NCBI GenBank assembly: GCA_028551475.1
Contig: CM052354.1
Coordinates: 6,888,001 to 6,952,000, forward strand
Reading direction: 5' to 3'
DNA length: 64,000 nucleotides
Source: Casuarina equisetifolia
Taxonomy: Eukaryota > Streptophyta > Magnoliopsida > Fagales > Casuarinaceae
Part shown: positions 12,311 through 24,315 of the stretch, piece after piece
How positions within the stretch are numbered: position 1 is the stretch's first letter
Layout: every line of letters begins with the position of its first letter
The notes under the pieces: model-generated
The model's database searches: none
What the model saw: only the letters and a program-made list of their open reading frames with translations
Told to the model about the DNA's origin: nothing
Made by a program: the position numbers and the translations under genes

Positions 12311-13939
12311 AAAAAAAAAAAAGATATCAAAACACCTTTCCTGGTGCTTCAAGCAAGAATATGACAGTATTCTCTGTAGCAGAAAATGAGTGTTATCACA
12401 ATGTAAATCCAAACGTAGAGTGGGAAACTGAAGGAAGGAGCCTTTTGCTTGGTAAGGAACTAACTTTCACAGAGTGAAGATGGGTAATGACAGATATGCA
12501 AAGGATGTAGGAATTGACAAACAAATCTGAGATGCATTTTGTAACAGAATGATAGACGACATGTTACGGATATGCACCTAAATTTGATTTTGATTCCACA
12601 TATGTTTTGGATAAAGCAGGCTATAATGGCCATTTTCACGAATTCAGATGGAAACAAACAAAGGGGTCAGTTGTGTTCCTAGAGGGAAACACTTGTTGCA
12701 TACTTTATATGACACAAGTAAAGAGTTGTAGTGATGTGGTAAATGCCACTCAACTATAGATAATTCCTAAGCAGCTTTTTAACGCAGACTCACATGGGTG
12801 AAAATAGGTTGCGACTTTATGCCAAGGCACAGCACCAAAACCCTATGATTACTGTTCCTTATGTAAGCATCATAAAGTTTCTTCTTAATAAACATCTGAT
12901 AGAATGTCCAGTGTGTTAGATTTGGTTTATTTCGGAATATGATGCTCCATTAGGATAGAGTTCTTATATGGGGGAACGAAGATGATTACACATCTAACGA
13001 GTTAAAAGGACATGGGTGTATCTAGTAAGAAACAAAGAAGCTTTCTAGTGTTTCTGTACCTATAGGGAATATGATTACAAATCCAACAAGTTAAAAGGAA
13101 AATTGCGCAGAACATGAAATTAAATGCCAAGACTTGTGATGCGAATCGTGATGGGATAAAAAGTGAGCTAGGATTGAAAATAAGGAATAAGAAGGAATAT
13201 TGAAATATAAGGGTTTGCAATAACCTAGAAAGGAAACAAAAGCTGGAAAATGAATGATGTAGAATGAAAACTTGAAATTATGAATAAGGCAAGAATAATA
13301 AGAAATATTACTGAATGGAAATTAAAGAGTAGAATCTTAAGGCTTGTAATGTAAAGAACGGAAAGGTAAATGACAAGGAATTTAAAGTTGCATAAGGTAA
13401 AGAACTGGAATATAAAGGACAAAGAAAATTAAGAATAGAATGTAAATAGCTGAAAAAGTAAAGACTGAAATTTAATAGCAAGAATGTAAAAGACTGAAAA
13501 GTAGAATAATATAATGTAAAGATATAGAATTTAAAGAATAAAAGATGAAACAAGGAAGATAAGGGCTAGATGGGAAGGAAATATATGAAGAACGTTTTTT
13601 TTGTGTTTTCTGGTAGTTTTTGTGAAGGATGATGATGGTTTGGATAATGAAAGTGGAGAAAAACGAAATTTGAGAAAAGTAAAGGATAGATGCCAAGTGA
13701 CCCTCCAAGACGTAAAGGTTCAACCACCAGTCAAGAAGTTGCTCCACCACCAATCTTTGGCAAGAATTGGCTAAAGGAAACAAAAGATAAAACACTAAGG
13801 TTTCTCTCAAAACAAGCTTCTATTTCTCAAGTTCTCAAGTTGTATCTTACAAATAAACTCATGCTCTCTATTTATAGGGAGAGCTAGGGAACACACAAAA
13901 ATAAAATAAAGAAAACAACATAATACAATAACATAGGTG
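12311..13939. other. Unannotated stretch with purine-rich, retroelement-like sequence
   Basis: No gene recognised. From about 13180 to 13570 the plus strand is strongly purine-rich and low in complexity, which produces long chance open frames on the minus strand. Near 13867-13877 a TATAAATAGAG-like box on the minus strand, followed by sequence typical of plant LTRs, suggests an old LTR fragment. Element borders were not found. Confidence 0.35.
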
Positions 13940-14083
13940 GGGGACAACCTACCAAATAGTTAGGTTGTTTGAAATAAAATAAACCAATGGGGACAACCTA
14001 CCAAATAGTTAGGTTGTTTGGAATAAAATATCTAATGGGGGACAACCTACCAAATAGTTAGGTTATTTGGAATAAAATATTCA
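13940..14083. repeat. Three tandem 48-bp hairpin-containing repeats
   Basis: Units start at 13940, 13989 and 14037. Each carries GGGGACAACCTACCAAATAG followed by TTAGGTTGTTTGGAATAAAA, with small changes. Inside each unit ACAACCTA and TAGGTTGT are perfect reverse complements around an 8-9 nt loop (the third unit has one mismatch). It probably belongs to a repeat element, possibly an LTR. Confidence 0.9.
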
Positions 14084-15239
14084 ATGGGCTTAATGGGCTT
14101 GTTGAGCCCCCATTGTTGAATGGGTTGATGGGCCTTGACTAAATGGATTGGATCCCATGGTGGCCCAAGTTCTTTGATATAAGAACTAATAAGGCTTGGG
14201 CTTCTCCTTGATATGGGCCTTAAGTCGATTTGCATAAACTTGCCTTTAAAGGTATGTGATCTTCCACCTTTCTCTTTGTTGCCAAATAACGCTACTCATG
14301 AAAAAGAGACATGACTTGAAGAAAGTCATGGGGATGAGGCAGTAGTGTCGCTGAGGATGATGCATTTGACATAACCGTAGGTTAGGAGGTCTATCAAGAA
14401 GGTCATCCAATTGGATACCTAGATTTTCGTTATAATCTCTCACTAAAAATGGGGGAGGTAGAGATATTTTAGGAAATGTATTCTCACAGGGAGAAGCAAG
14501 TTGGATCAAACTACACAAATAAAGATGAATTCTCAACATTAGACTGAGACTTATGAAGTGGCAGAGCTTCCTAAAGGGAAAAAGACTTTAAGAAACAAAT
14601 AAAGTTAAAGCTAAAGAAAAGATGTAGCAAGATGAATTATAATGTTCGAACTGCTTAAATGTTAAGTAAGGTTTAGTACATTGTAGTGACTAATGATGAG
14701 AAACAAATGCTTTTGATGAAATAGTTTATTCAAGGTTCCGGTTTGAAGAAAGATAAATATGTTGTAATTAAGATAATTAAAGGGCATTAGACTTGGGAGA
14801 ATATGCTTTCTCCCATTCTCGTACAAAGCACTCGCTAAGATAAGTCCTAATAGAAGAGAGTTGATGTTGCTAGGACAAAAGTTTCAAAGGAAAATCTAAC
14901 TAATGTGATGATGGAAGTAGTCAAGAAAAGCTTGAGTTTTATGCTAGACAGACCTACATGGTTTCCAATCAATAAATCATATTACAACCTATTTCTAGCA
15001 AGAGAGGGATATTGTTACGGTTCTAAACCAAGTCAGAGACTTGGTCAATAAGCCAAAAAGTGGTTGCGGTTGGGGTGGACAAGAGGTGTCAAGGATGTTA
15101 ATAACACAAATTAACATCCTTATTAATAGGTCTATCAATGTATGATATAATTTAATTGTATGATGCATATAAAATGTTTAATATGCATTGTTGAGAGCAA
15201 AAGTAAGATACAACCTATGTCAACATTATGCAGTATGTC
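14084..15239. other. Intergenic stretch, no gene recognised
   Basis: Nothing could be assigned. A perfect 12-bp palindrome lies at 15091-15121 (AAGGATGTTAAT, 7-nt loop, then its reverse complement). Sequence just before 15240 reads as an extension of the gag-like domain described next. Confidence 0.45.
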
Positions 15240-15526
15240 ATATATTCTTGCCAAAGTATTCCAAGCTATTTTTGCTGAATGTATCCCTTAAACGATATAA
15301 AATGCTCTCCATCCACAAGAATCCAAAATCACATGTAAAGCCTTGAAATTTTTGTCACTCCATTTCATGAAAGTATCTTCATCATCTTCTTGCCTAGGAG
15401 GATCAGAGGTTGATACAATAACACTCCAAAGATCTTGGGCCTCCAAATTTGATTTCACTTGAGAACTCCAATTGGTATAGTTATCTTGACTAAGGTCGAT
15501 AATGCGATCTTTACCTTGGTCAACTG
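15240..15526 (-). pseudogene. Broken gag-like (DUF4219/UBN2-type) domain, proximal copy
   Basis: The minus strand encodes the typical N-terminal block of Ty1/copia-like gag domains: DNYTNWSSQVKSNLEAQDLW, then PPRQEDDEDTFMKW, KNFKALHVILDSCG and SAKIAWNTLA. In several plants this gag-derived block is joined to ankyrin-PGG proteins, and gene B lies 3.4 kb downstream on the same strand. It is either a former 5' exon of such a gene or a plain copia fossil. It looks broken. Confidence 0.65.
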
Positions 15527-15594
15527 CATTATGCATGCAAAATTAGTAAGCAAGTGCATTGTAGAGAGTTAGTGAGAGAAAGAGACATAAGTAC

Positions 15595-15834
15595 CTAATC
15601 TAGTACCATTTGGTGTGCCACAAATCTCTTGTAAAGTATTCCAAGCACTTTGTGCTGAGAGAATATTCCAAATCTTAGAAAATACTTCATCTCCACAAGA
15701 ATTTCAGATTACTTGTAAAGCCTTAAAATTGTTTCTTTCATTGGGAGGTTGAGTGGTTGATTCAATGACATTCCAAAGATCGAGAGCAATCAAAGTAGCT
15801 TTTACACGAGCACGGCAATCCATGTTTAACCTGA
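15595..15834 (-). pseudogene. Broken gag-like (DUF4219/UBN2-type) domain, distal copy
   Basis: A second, diverged copy of the same domain on the minus strand: ARVKATLIALDLWNVIEST, QPPNERNNFKALQVI, then FSKIWNILSAQSAWNTLQEI. It ends at a plausible GT donor near 15594, and the proximal copy begins after a plausible AG acceptor near 15526. The pair may therefore once have been consecutive exons. It looks broken. Confidence 0.6.
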
Positions 15835-17298
15835 GTGTATCCAAATATTGTTAAGAAGGTTTCTAATGATATGGTAGGAAGTCCTTGATGCACTTAAATA
15901 AACTACTTTCAAACTATTAATTGCTATTAAGTAGTTTCATAATTATTAATTTTACAAGGTTACAAAAGATGTCCTTAGAGGTAGAAGGGGTGTAAAAAGT
16001 CAAGGTTCATATTATTATAAAAAACTAAAGAATTGATGTGAAAAAAAATAATTCAAAAAAATGTATAAAATAAGAAGTGTATTATTATCTTTGTTACAAT
16101 TGAGGTTGTACTTGTCTAAAATGACATGATAATACAAACAATTTGTCTTATGGTTTTAGAAACCACTAGTTCCCCACCTTACTAATTTTCATTTCAAATT
16201 TTGTTACACATTGGAGTTATCAACCTGTTTGAATAAAATATTTTAATTATCTTGAACAAAAAAAGGATTTATTTTCTATTAACTTAATCATTACTCTTTT
16301 TTTTTTTGGTTGTGAAACTTCTACTATCTTCAACTGTAGATTTCTAGCAAACTTTACTTAAGGTTAGAACTTGAAAACTCATAATATCAATTTCTTAATT
16401 TCATATTAATAAGATAATTATTTCAAGTATTCTCATGAAAATCTATGCATGGGATTCACAAATATCCAAATCTTAATATTCGAACTTCATGAATAAATAT
16501 GACAGCTATAAAATTTTGTTAGTAGTGACATTTTCATTTCTCACATTATTTTTTTTCACATTATCAATAATTTTAATTTCCAAAATCAACAATACCATAG
16601 CCATTGACTATCTTAGAAATCAACATTTACTACTATTATTACTACTACCAGACTCTTCCTCAAAAATATCTTTCCAAGATTATTTTCTGAAAACATATAT
16701 AGACATTTCAACAACAGTAGGAGTCTGGCTCATATAAATAAAAATAAATCAGTAAACAAAATTTAACCTTCACAATGCAGACATTTAAGCAAAAGTCGAA
16801 AACTTGTTCAAAAAAAGTTAATTAGATGGGAGCTGGCCTAGCTGTCTTCTCCCTCTCCCTCTCTCTCTCTCTCTCTCCTCTGTGTAATTGTTCAGCATTA
16901 GAAATCAAAAGCAGAAGACCCTCATATCAATAGTATGAAGACTATACGACCCCATTCAGTGATGCACAAAAATTACATTCATACAGTTGTGTAACGTCAG
17001 GACATTTTCGAACCATGGATATGAATTGTATGGCTTCGGCAATTACCTCGAAACTTGGAGGTGCCTTAAGGTTTTTAGCCAAAGCCAGAAAGTAGTGAGA
17101 GGTGGACGATGGATGTAAACAGGCAAACAAATCATAGGAAATAAACTGAAGAGATAAGGAGGGAGAACTACACCTGGTGCAATGATAGTGAATATGAGGA
17201 GATGAGGAAAGCAGTCAGAAGCAGAATAACAGTGACAGGGAAGAAGATGCTTGCTGAAGGGAATATATAAAGGAGGCCTAGGAAAACATAACAGAAAA
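15835..17298. other. Intergenic stretch with CT microsatellite
   Basis: No gene recognised. A CT-rich microsatellite lies at about 16851-16881. A 62-codon open frame on the minus strand at 16942-17130 (CPDVTQLYECNF region) has no relative I recognise. Confidence 0.5.
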
Positions 17299-17504
17299 GG
17301 AAGAATGCGTATGGGAGTGAGTGAATCTTGTTCCTTGCGTGCATCGGGTAACGTCAAATTCACATTATTATGTTGAACGATTTTACTAAATTATTAGGAA
17401 GAATCCGTGTGAGAGTGAGTGAATCTTGTTCCTTGCGTGCATCGGGTAACATCAAACGATAAATGTCCTCACATTGTTATGTTGAACTATTTTACTAAAT
17501 TATT
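17299..17504. repeat. Two tandem ~100-bp repeats with further diverged copies
   Basis: Unit 1 spans 17299-17396 and unit 2 spans 17397-17504. They share GAGTGAGTGAATCTTGTTCC, TTGCGTGCATCGGGTAAC and TTTTACTAAATTATT. Part of the unit recurs at about 17660-17690 (GGATAACATCAAATGATACC) and 17706-17765 (TTCCTTGCGTGCATCGAATA). No protein or known element was recognised. Confidence 0.85.
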
Positions 17505-20113
17505 TTCCTTCAGGTAAGTGACACTCGGCCTAGAATTATATTTATACAACATGTAACATTTGGTAGGTAGAAGGCTTTGAACAAAACGATGGTCTTGGCG
17601 TAGAGACCCGTGTTACATTAATTCTTGGTGAGTGAGACAGCATATGATCTGGCCATATGGGATAACATCAAATGATACCTGAAGTATTAGTGTCTGATTT
17701 ATTCTAGCTCACGAAGGTTCCTTGCGTGCATCGAATAACATCAGATGATACCTTTCCTCACCTTTATTTTAATTTAGGATAAGTAAAGCCAAATAAGTGG
17801 CTGCTGCCTTCGTCATTACCGCAAAAAAGGAAAAAAGAATGGCTTTTCCCTTTGTGGTTAAGGATGACATCCAGAATTCAAAGTCCCTATTTTTTCAATG
17901 AAACCTTTCAACAAAAAAAAAAATCTTAAATTTTGATTTAAAAACAGTAATCCAATGAAAATGTATTGATGACTGCAACTAAGGTCCAAGGAACTATCGT
18001 TATGTTTACTCCTTATGCGTCAATAGGTCCAAGGAAAACTAGCTCATCGTATGCGCTGTGGGTTGAAAAGATTAGACCTTCCTTGTAAACAACAACCATG
18101 TATGCAATGATGCTCCAGATACTGCATAGTTCACCTGTTTGAATTCACCCCTTTAAGTTCACCAGTTTGCATACTTCACTTGTAGCGGTGTTTCTTCGTG
18201 AATGTGCATGCGGTTTGCTGATATGTTTATTAATCTTTTTGTGCCTTTATCTGCGATGGTGAATGCCCAAAACCTACTGAACCCACCAACTTAAAAACAC
18301 CCAAATTCTTGTTAAATGACACCAATTTCGCAAAGCTACGTTTTAGAAGAATTTTGTTGTTTCTAAAACATAAGGAGAATTTTCCCCAGAAAAAAAAAGG
18401 GCTTCCATGACTGAATAGTGATGGTAAAAACATTGAATGTAATTCATCGTGTCCAATTTGTCGTTACTAGCCTTTAAATTACAATGAAAAACAGTCTTCA
18501 CTTCAACTTGTCTTTAAGGCCTATTCAAATCAAAGTGATAGTTGGAAACTGATGAGCTAGGTGTGCTTGGGCATGTATGAGATTCGTCTTCAAGCCCAAA
18601 AGATATGATTGGCTGGAAGGCTGCTCATAGTGATTGGTTCAAAATAGAAAGCCAGTTTTGCATGATGTTCAACTTTGGTCCTTTTGTATCACCTAATCTG
18701 ATGTCAAAGCCCACAATAGCAATCTTGGAAGTGGGTTGCAGCCCACATGTTTTTTGTTCTCTTGCTTCTTCTTGTGTCCTCCAGTAATCCGGTTATGGCT
18801 ACAAGACAACATTTTTGGTCTTCCAACAAATTTTGCTTCAAGTGTTGTCCAAAGAAAATCTCAAGAATACTGTTTTGATATATTTTATTTTCTAATAGAT
18901 TGTGTGTGGATTTGATCCATATTACGATATGTTTAGGTGTCATCACACTATTCAAACCTACCATCCCAAATCTACCAATTAGACTAAGAGGTAGCAAATT
19001 GAGCCAATCTCGATCTCTTTTCTTTTTCTCAAATACGAATCAAATTAAACAAGTTAAGGCCGAATTGCATTAAGTATAGTACTCTAATGGTTCCTTGTTG
19101 ACAAGTACAACCTTCCTCAACCCTCGTTGCGAATGGAGTATGTTATAAAAGAACATTTGAATTGGATATATATCTTCTCACTGCCACAAAGAACACTGCA
19201 TAAAAGGAAAAAAAAAAAAACCTTAAATTTCTTTCAAATCAAGTTTGCCTTGCTGATACACTTTTCGGATTGTTCAATTCCCAGTAAGCACACTTAGTTT
19301 TGGTTTGTGCTTAAAAAGCTACACTTTCATTTTTTCTTTTGAAGCCCAATAAACTCGTTTTTTGTAATGAATGATCAACTTATTTTTGCTTAATCTTCAA
19401 AAGATTTCCTATTTTATTTGTTTCCTCTTTCCTCTTCAATTTTTAAAATACAACAAACTCAAAGCAAATATGACCCCCAATGAAGCAAAGAATATTTTCT
19501 TTATGTTTTTAAATATAACAATATCCTGATAAGTTTTACTAATACCAATAAGATTGGGTATAATAATCATACATTAAATAAGTATAAAGAATATGGTGTA
19601 ATCTTAATTCTTAAAACTAAGCGAAACACCTACATTTTAAGCTACCAAAATCTAAATCAAATTTGAGTAAAAGAAGCAAAGAATTTCTTTATAAGGTAAT
19701 ATCACTTTGTCTTATTAAAGAAAAAGGAAATTCACTTCAATTTTGTGAAGAAGACAAAAGCTAAAGCAAATTAGACCTACTGAAGTAAATGGTTTTCTTT
19801 TTATCTATATTTTCTATTGAAAAATGAATGAAAGAATACTGCTTCAATTTCCTAAAGAAATAAAGCAACGAATGGTGTTTCCGTTTTCTATAGCAAATAA
19901 AAAGAAAGAAAGTTGCTTCTTTTCTAAAGCGAACAAAGTTAAATCAAATCACAGTTAATTTGGCCTTACAGATTCGTAACATATATGTACAAGATTACTG
20001 GGAGATTTCCTAATTGCAAAACTACACTGTTTTGACTTTTCTACCACAATACATAGCAATTGTCTATACTAACATATTTTTTAACATTCGTAAAATCAAG
20101 TTGAAAGAAACAA
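17505..20113. other. Intergenic stretch, no gene recognised
   Basis: Contains the diverged copies of the preceding repeat up to about 17765. From about 18500 the sequence is AT-rich with short open frames only. No conserved protein was recognised on either strand. Confidence 0.5.
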
Positions 20114-20226
20114 CTATACCACTAGTGTGGCGGGTTCGGCAGCTAAAGTTGCAGTGAGTTGCTTCTGTTCCTCAATCACAAAGCAAAATCTCTGAGGGGT
20201 CGGCATCGGCACGAACGTCGAGGGAA

Positions 20227-20837
20227 ATGGGGTTCTACCAAAAAGGGATATTATGGTGTACACGCGCCAAGAAGGTCTCTTTAAGAAGATCTCCTTTGTC
20301 ATCAATGTTATACGTTTGGATTGCTCGAAGTCGTTTTCAGTGGGATTTAATGCAGGATTTCATATTCAGTGTACAAGCCTTAAAACGACGCTTGAAGCAT
20401 ACCCTGTCTGTCTTTTCATTGATCGTGATCTTTTCATTATTTCCAAATCTGGATTATCATGGACCACTCTACAGTATAGGCAACATGATGGGACCATTGG
20501 GCGAAGAGTGCTGGGCATGGATTTGTCATCTGCAGATAGCTTGCTGCTTCTCAAACACTAAATTACACTGGAATGTATGACGAAAGTTTGTGCTGGTGAG
20601 GAAAGGAGACTCTTGCCATAAATGCATTTCTTGAGCATCGACAACTTGAAATTTGAAATTCAAATTGCTTCTCTTTCTGGATCTGGGTGTGTGTGGATTC
20701 CAGTTGGAGTTTCCTATTCCGGAGGTAGCCGAGCCTTTTATGGTGTCTATGATAATAGGGACTTTATGAGGATGATGCAGTTTTGTAGCGGGTGTCTTCA
20801 TGAGGCCTGCTTTATGGAGATAGGTGGTAAGTGATGA
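20227..20837 (+). other. Unrecognised open stretch, possible gene remnant
   Basis: Three overlapping or adjacent plus-strand frames of 117, 102 and 70 codons (20227-20580, 20253-20561, 20622-20834). GC content and codon texture are more coding-like than the flanks. The last frame includes GSGCVWIPVGVSYSGG and YDNRDFMRMMQF and ends near a GTAAG. No family is recognised. A frame change is needed to link the pieces, so it is more likely a decayed coding sequence or unresolved exons than an intact gene. Confidence 0.3.
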
Positions 20838-21117
20838 GAAAGCTCCAGATTTGTAATGTCGTTTTGATGAAGAGAATTGTTGAGAGAAGAATTGGAATAA
20901 AGGGATAGAAGGAGAGATGGGCAGGTTTGTAACAAGATTTTGAAGGTAAAGATCATGAGCTTGGCATCAAATGTGATAAGGACTTTGCTCCCGTTAACAT
21001 TTTTAATATTATTAAGTTTGATTAATTACGTGACACTCACCTAGTAAAATAATTTAACTGAAAATATTTGCATTTTTAGACATTTATTTAGTGAGACATG
21101 ACATGGGTTAGTCTTTT

Positions 21118-21149
<32 letters not shown>

Positions 21150-21860
21150 TTGCTTTGGTTCGTGTGATGTCAAATTAAATAACTTTTTTTCTTTCATAAT
21201 GTGTACTTTCTTCAATTCTGTAAAGTGCTTAAATTCATTTTGCACTCCTTGATGAGTGTAAATCAATAAGGATTTTAGGTTTACAATTTTGATTGCATTT
21301 ACATGTTTTAGACATATTTTTCATTACTTGTCAACAATCACAATATTAACCCGGGATAAATAAGTTTTCTTATCTTACGCTAAGATAAATTAGCACATTT
21401 CGAGGAAGAAAATTTCAGAAACACGTTAACACCTTTCATAATATCGTATCCAACTTTACTATCGTTTATGCATGTCACTAGAAGTGAAAATACCTCATTC
21501 TCATGAAGACTATCAAGCTGTCGAATATGTAGAATAAGCCGACCTTACTGATGGACAATCCACAATTTAACATGTTCATTTGCTTAAATAAACATACAAT
21601 TATGCTTTCACTTGTCCTTGGCAAAGACTAACTCCAAAACTCATTAGAATTTTTGTATGTTGCGGACGGCTAGGATTTCTATGTTGTTCTGGAAGCCATG
21701 GCTCCGTCGTTCGTTGTGCGATCTGATTGGATCTTATAAATGCCCATGTCTGATGTTCCGTCCAAGAACAAGACTTTCATGTGATAAAAGTCTCGCATCA
21801 TGCCCAAGAAAGGATGTGCATTTTTGACATAATACAACTTTTATCGTCTCCTACATAATT
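20838..21860. other. Intergenic stretch with poly-T tract
   Basis: No gene recognised. A nearly pure T tract lies at 21114-21151 with a single C at 21130. The rest is AT-rich. Confidence 0.5.
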
Positions 21861-22140
21861 TGCAGGTATGAACTGTATTCCACTCAAACGAAGCACAAAA
21901 GGGAACACTTCGGACTCTGGAAAATGCATTTCTTTTACTTATTGTCAGTAATGGCTACTTATACCGAGCTATTGTCTATAAATCTCTCCCCATTGCTCAC
22001 GCTTGTAGGCCCTGTAAAACTCTCTCCCAGAATCTCCCCACCGGGGAAAACCCCAAGCTTTCCTTCCAACTTGATGAACAAACCCACAACAGCAACCTGA
22101 TGGCCGTAGCCATTTTCCTCATCATAGCATCCTATATGGC
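21861..22140 (+). pseudogene. F-box unit relic: promoter/leader without coding region
   Basis: This stretch matches the upstream module of the F-box genes. GCAGGTATGAACTGTATTCC corresponds to the sequence at 31722 and 35170. The segment from about 22040 (CCCCAAGCTTTCC, then AACAAACCCACAA) corresponds to the leader directly before each F-box start, including a GTAGCCATTTTCCTCATCAT version of the conserved hydrophobic stretch. The F-box coding region is absent, and the sequence passes into an inverted repeat instead. Confidence 0.65.
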
Positions 22141-22822
22141 CTTTCGATGCTTCATCAGAATGTAATTCGGCAAGTTAACGACAACTAGTCGTCGGAGGTG
22201 GAAACGCAACCGGTTGGTGGCGGCGGAGTTCGTCCACAACCCCGAGTGCACTTCCTCGGTACCCTTAAAACAGAGACGTGCGATGGTGTTTCTGGGACTT
22301 CTTTGATGGGGAGCAACTCTCCCTGTTACCTTCGTGCGGCAGTTCACTCCAACTACACCGGAGATCCCCTATCTCGAAAGATAACATGTTTCTGTTGCCG
22401 TAAGTACATCTCACTCGCAGATCTTCATATAAGACTAAGTTTTCTTTAACAAGTTTCTTATTTTTTGGTGCTAGTCAAGGACTTCTTCGAAGGGAAAAAG
22501 GCTTACGGCAACAGGGACATGCTGTCTTGGGAGATGGGGAATCTCCAGTTGCGGTTGGAGTGGAGTGCATGGCCTCATGAAGATAGCAGTGACAGTTGCT
22601 CCCCATCGGTGAAGTCTCAAAATACAACGAGCCTGTGCTCTGTTCATACGAAACAGAGGAGGAACACTGAGGTGGTAGATGATGAACTCCGCCACCAACC
22701 GGTTACATTTCCAACTCCTGCGATTGGTTGTTTATAGCTTGACGATTAAGAGACTGGTGAATCTTTCAAAGGCTGTATAGGAAGCAGATGATGGCGAAAA
22801 TGGCTTTACGCAGTTGGTTGTA
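22095..22822. repeat. Large imperfect inverted repeat with ~300-bp arms
   Basis: Left arm about 22095-22402, right arm about 22497-22822, spacer about 95 bp. The arms match along their length with roughly three bases in four identical, by eye. Well-matched blocks are AACCGGTTGGTGGCGG (22208 against 22703 reversed), GATGGGGAGCAACT (22313 against 22608 reversed) and TGTTGCCGTAAG (22393 against 22513 reversed). A transcript in either direction could fold into a long hairpin. The left arm starts inside the F-box leader relic. Neither arm holds a convincing intact protein. Confidence 0.85.
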
Positions 22823-23640
22823 AATCATGTAAGTCGAAGATTATCCACAGCTATGGAAGTGTTTGACTCAGTGATCACTGTATCCCTTTCATTTTTATAA
22901 GTTATTGATGATAAGTCCCTTCTTTTTCCTTCTTCTTCTTTCTTTTAATGTTTGGAACGAGGCACCAAAGTCACAGGGTCGCTTCCTGGCTAAACCAATC
23001 TTTGCATGCTCCCATCAAACAAAACCTCAACATTTACAAAAAGGTTATCATAGACAAGACCAAGTTTGAGCAAATATTAAATTATTGTCTAAATGCTAAG
23101 ACATTCTTATTTCGTGAAGTTTATAATTCATCATGTAATTCAACACTTTCATCTTATAATTAATTTCTTTATCACATGTTATTATTACTCACTAAACAAG
23201 CTAATTTTGCCACCCAAAGAAATAAACACAATAACCTTTGACAAGAAAGGATTCAATATTGTTGAAGATGGTAATCAAGTCAAAAACTATTCGAAGTCAT
23301 TTTCATAAATGCTTTAACGTAATAACTTAACAAAAATAGAAAAGTTAAAAAAATCTTATATACTAAATTTCTTTTTTCTCTTTTCTAATTGGTTGATAAT
23401 AGTTCTTAAACTTTGACGATTCTTTAGTACTATGTATGTGATTGCCTTTCTTTACCACTAGCATTCTCCTGTTTTTTGTTTAGAATTGAGTCTAATCCTT
23501 AACTATTAACTTGGGAATTATCAAACCATTCATTGTATTGACCACATGAATAATACAAATATAATTACATACTAAAACTTAGAGTGGCTCAAGTAAATAA
23601 AGTATTATAATGCCTTAAAATGAAAAATTGAAATATTACA
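22823..23640. other. Intergenic, AT-rich
   Basis: No gene or recognised repeat. It ends at the module that recurs upstream of other F-box genes. Confidence 0.5.
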
Positions 23641-24310
23641 CTAATGAAAATGTGACGAGGACAACCCAACACCCCCCCCCCCCCCAAAAAAAAAATCTCT
23701 GCCTCTAGCTCCAACATAGGTAAATTACGACTAAGCCATGCTTTTAATTATTGTATAATTCTCAAGTATACTGGAATCAATTAACACTGCAGCTCTCTCA
23801 TTCTCTCCCTCTCTTCGTTCAGCTCTCTAGAATGTATTCTGAAATAAAGAATTCAAAATCTAATAGAGGTGCTGCACATTGAAACGATTGACCAAATAGG
23901 ATTACGTCTATCTCAAGAAGGCGAGTTTGGATCCGTAGTTTCTCTTCCTAACAGATGATTTTTGAAATAGTTTGATTTGCCTCTTTTCACGGGGTTGCAT
24001 TACTGGTTTCTATCGGTTATAGTGTTGTCCGCCCCTTGGCAGAGAAACCCAAGAAAGAACTAGAAGAAAATCGGAGTTAGAACGGGAAATGCCACATTCT
24101 TCTCCAACGAACATTGTAGCTGAAATACACGTGCATCCAATGGGTCATGTGTACAAATCCCCTCCCCTCCTCCCTGGTACGTATAAAAAAAAAAAAAAGC
24201 GCTGTAATGCACTTGCATCCAATGGGTCCATATTTATCTATCTCCTTTGAAAATTCTCTTAGAAACTTCATTTTCGTTTTTTCAATGTAGTCTTTTCCTT
24301 TCTATTGTTT
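23641..24310 (+). pseudogene. F-box upstream module with short KEA3-like antiporter remnant
   Basis: A C14/A10 tract at 23672-23695 opens a block that recurs at 42830-43140 and 44140-44340. At about 23900-24060 the plus strand carries a decayed version of the KEA3-like sequence found at 43181-43609 (RLSQEGEFGSVV, then sequence shared with 43367-43450). It is too short and damaged to be functional. The block from 24050 (AGAACTAGAAGAAAAT) recurs before F6 and, more weakly, before F7 at about 49850-49980. Confidence 0.55.
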
Positions 24311-24315
24311 ACAAT

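Noticed and set aside
12085-12477. A 130-codon plus-strand frame upstream of gene B
   Set aside because: Its counterpart before gene A is interrupted, it includes an A-tract lysine run, and it has no recognisable domain.
13002-13810. Phenylalanine/serine-rich minus-strand frames
   Set aside because: They result from a purine-rich low-complexity stretch on the plus strand.
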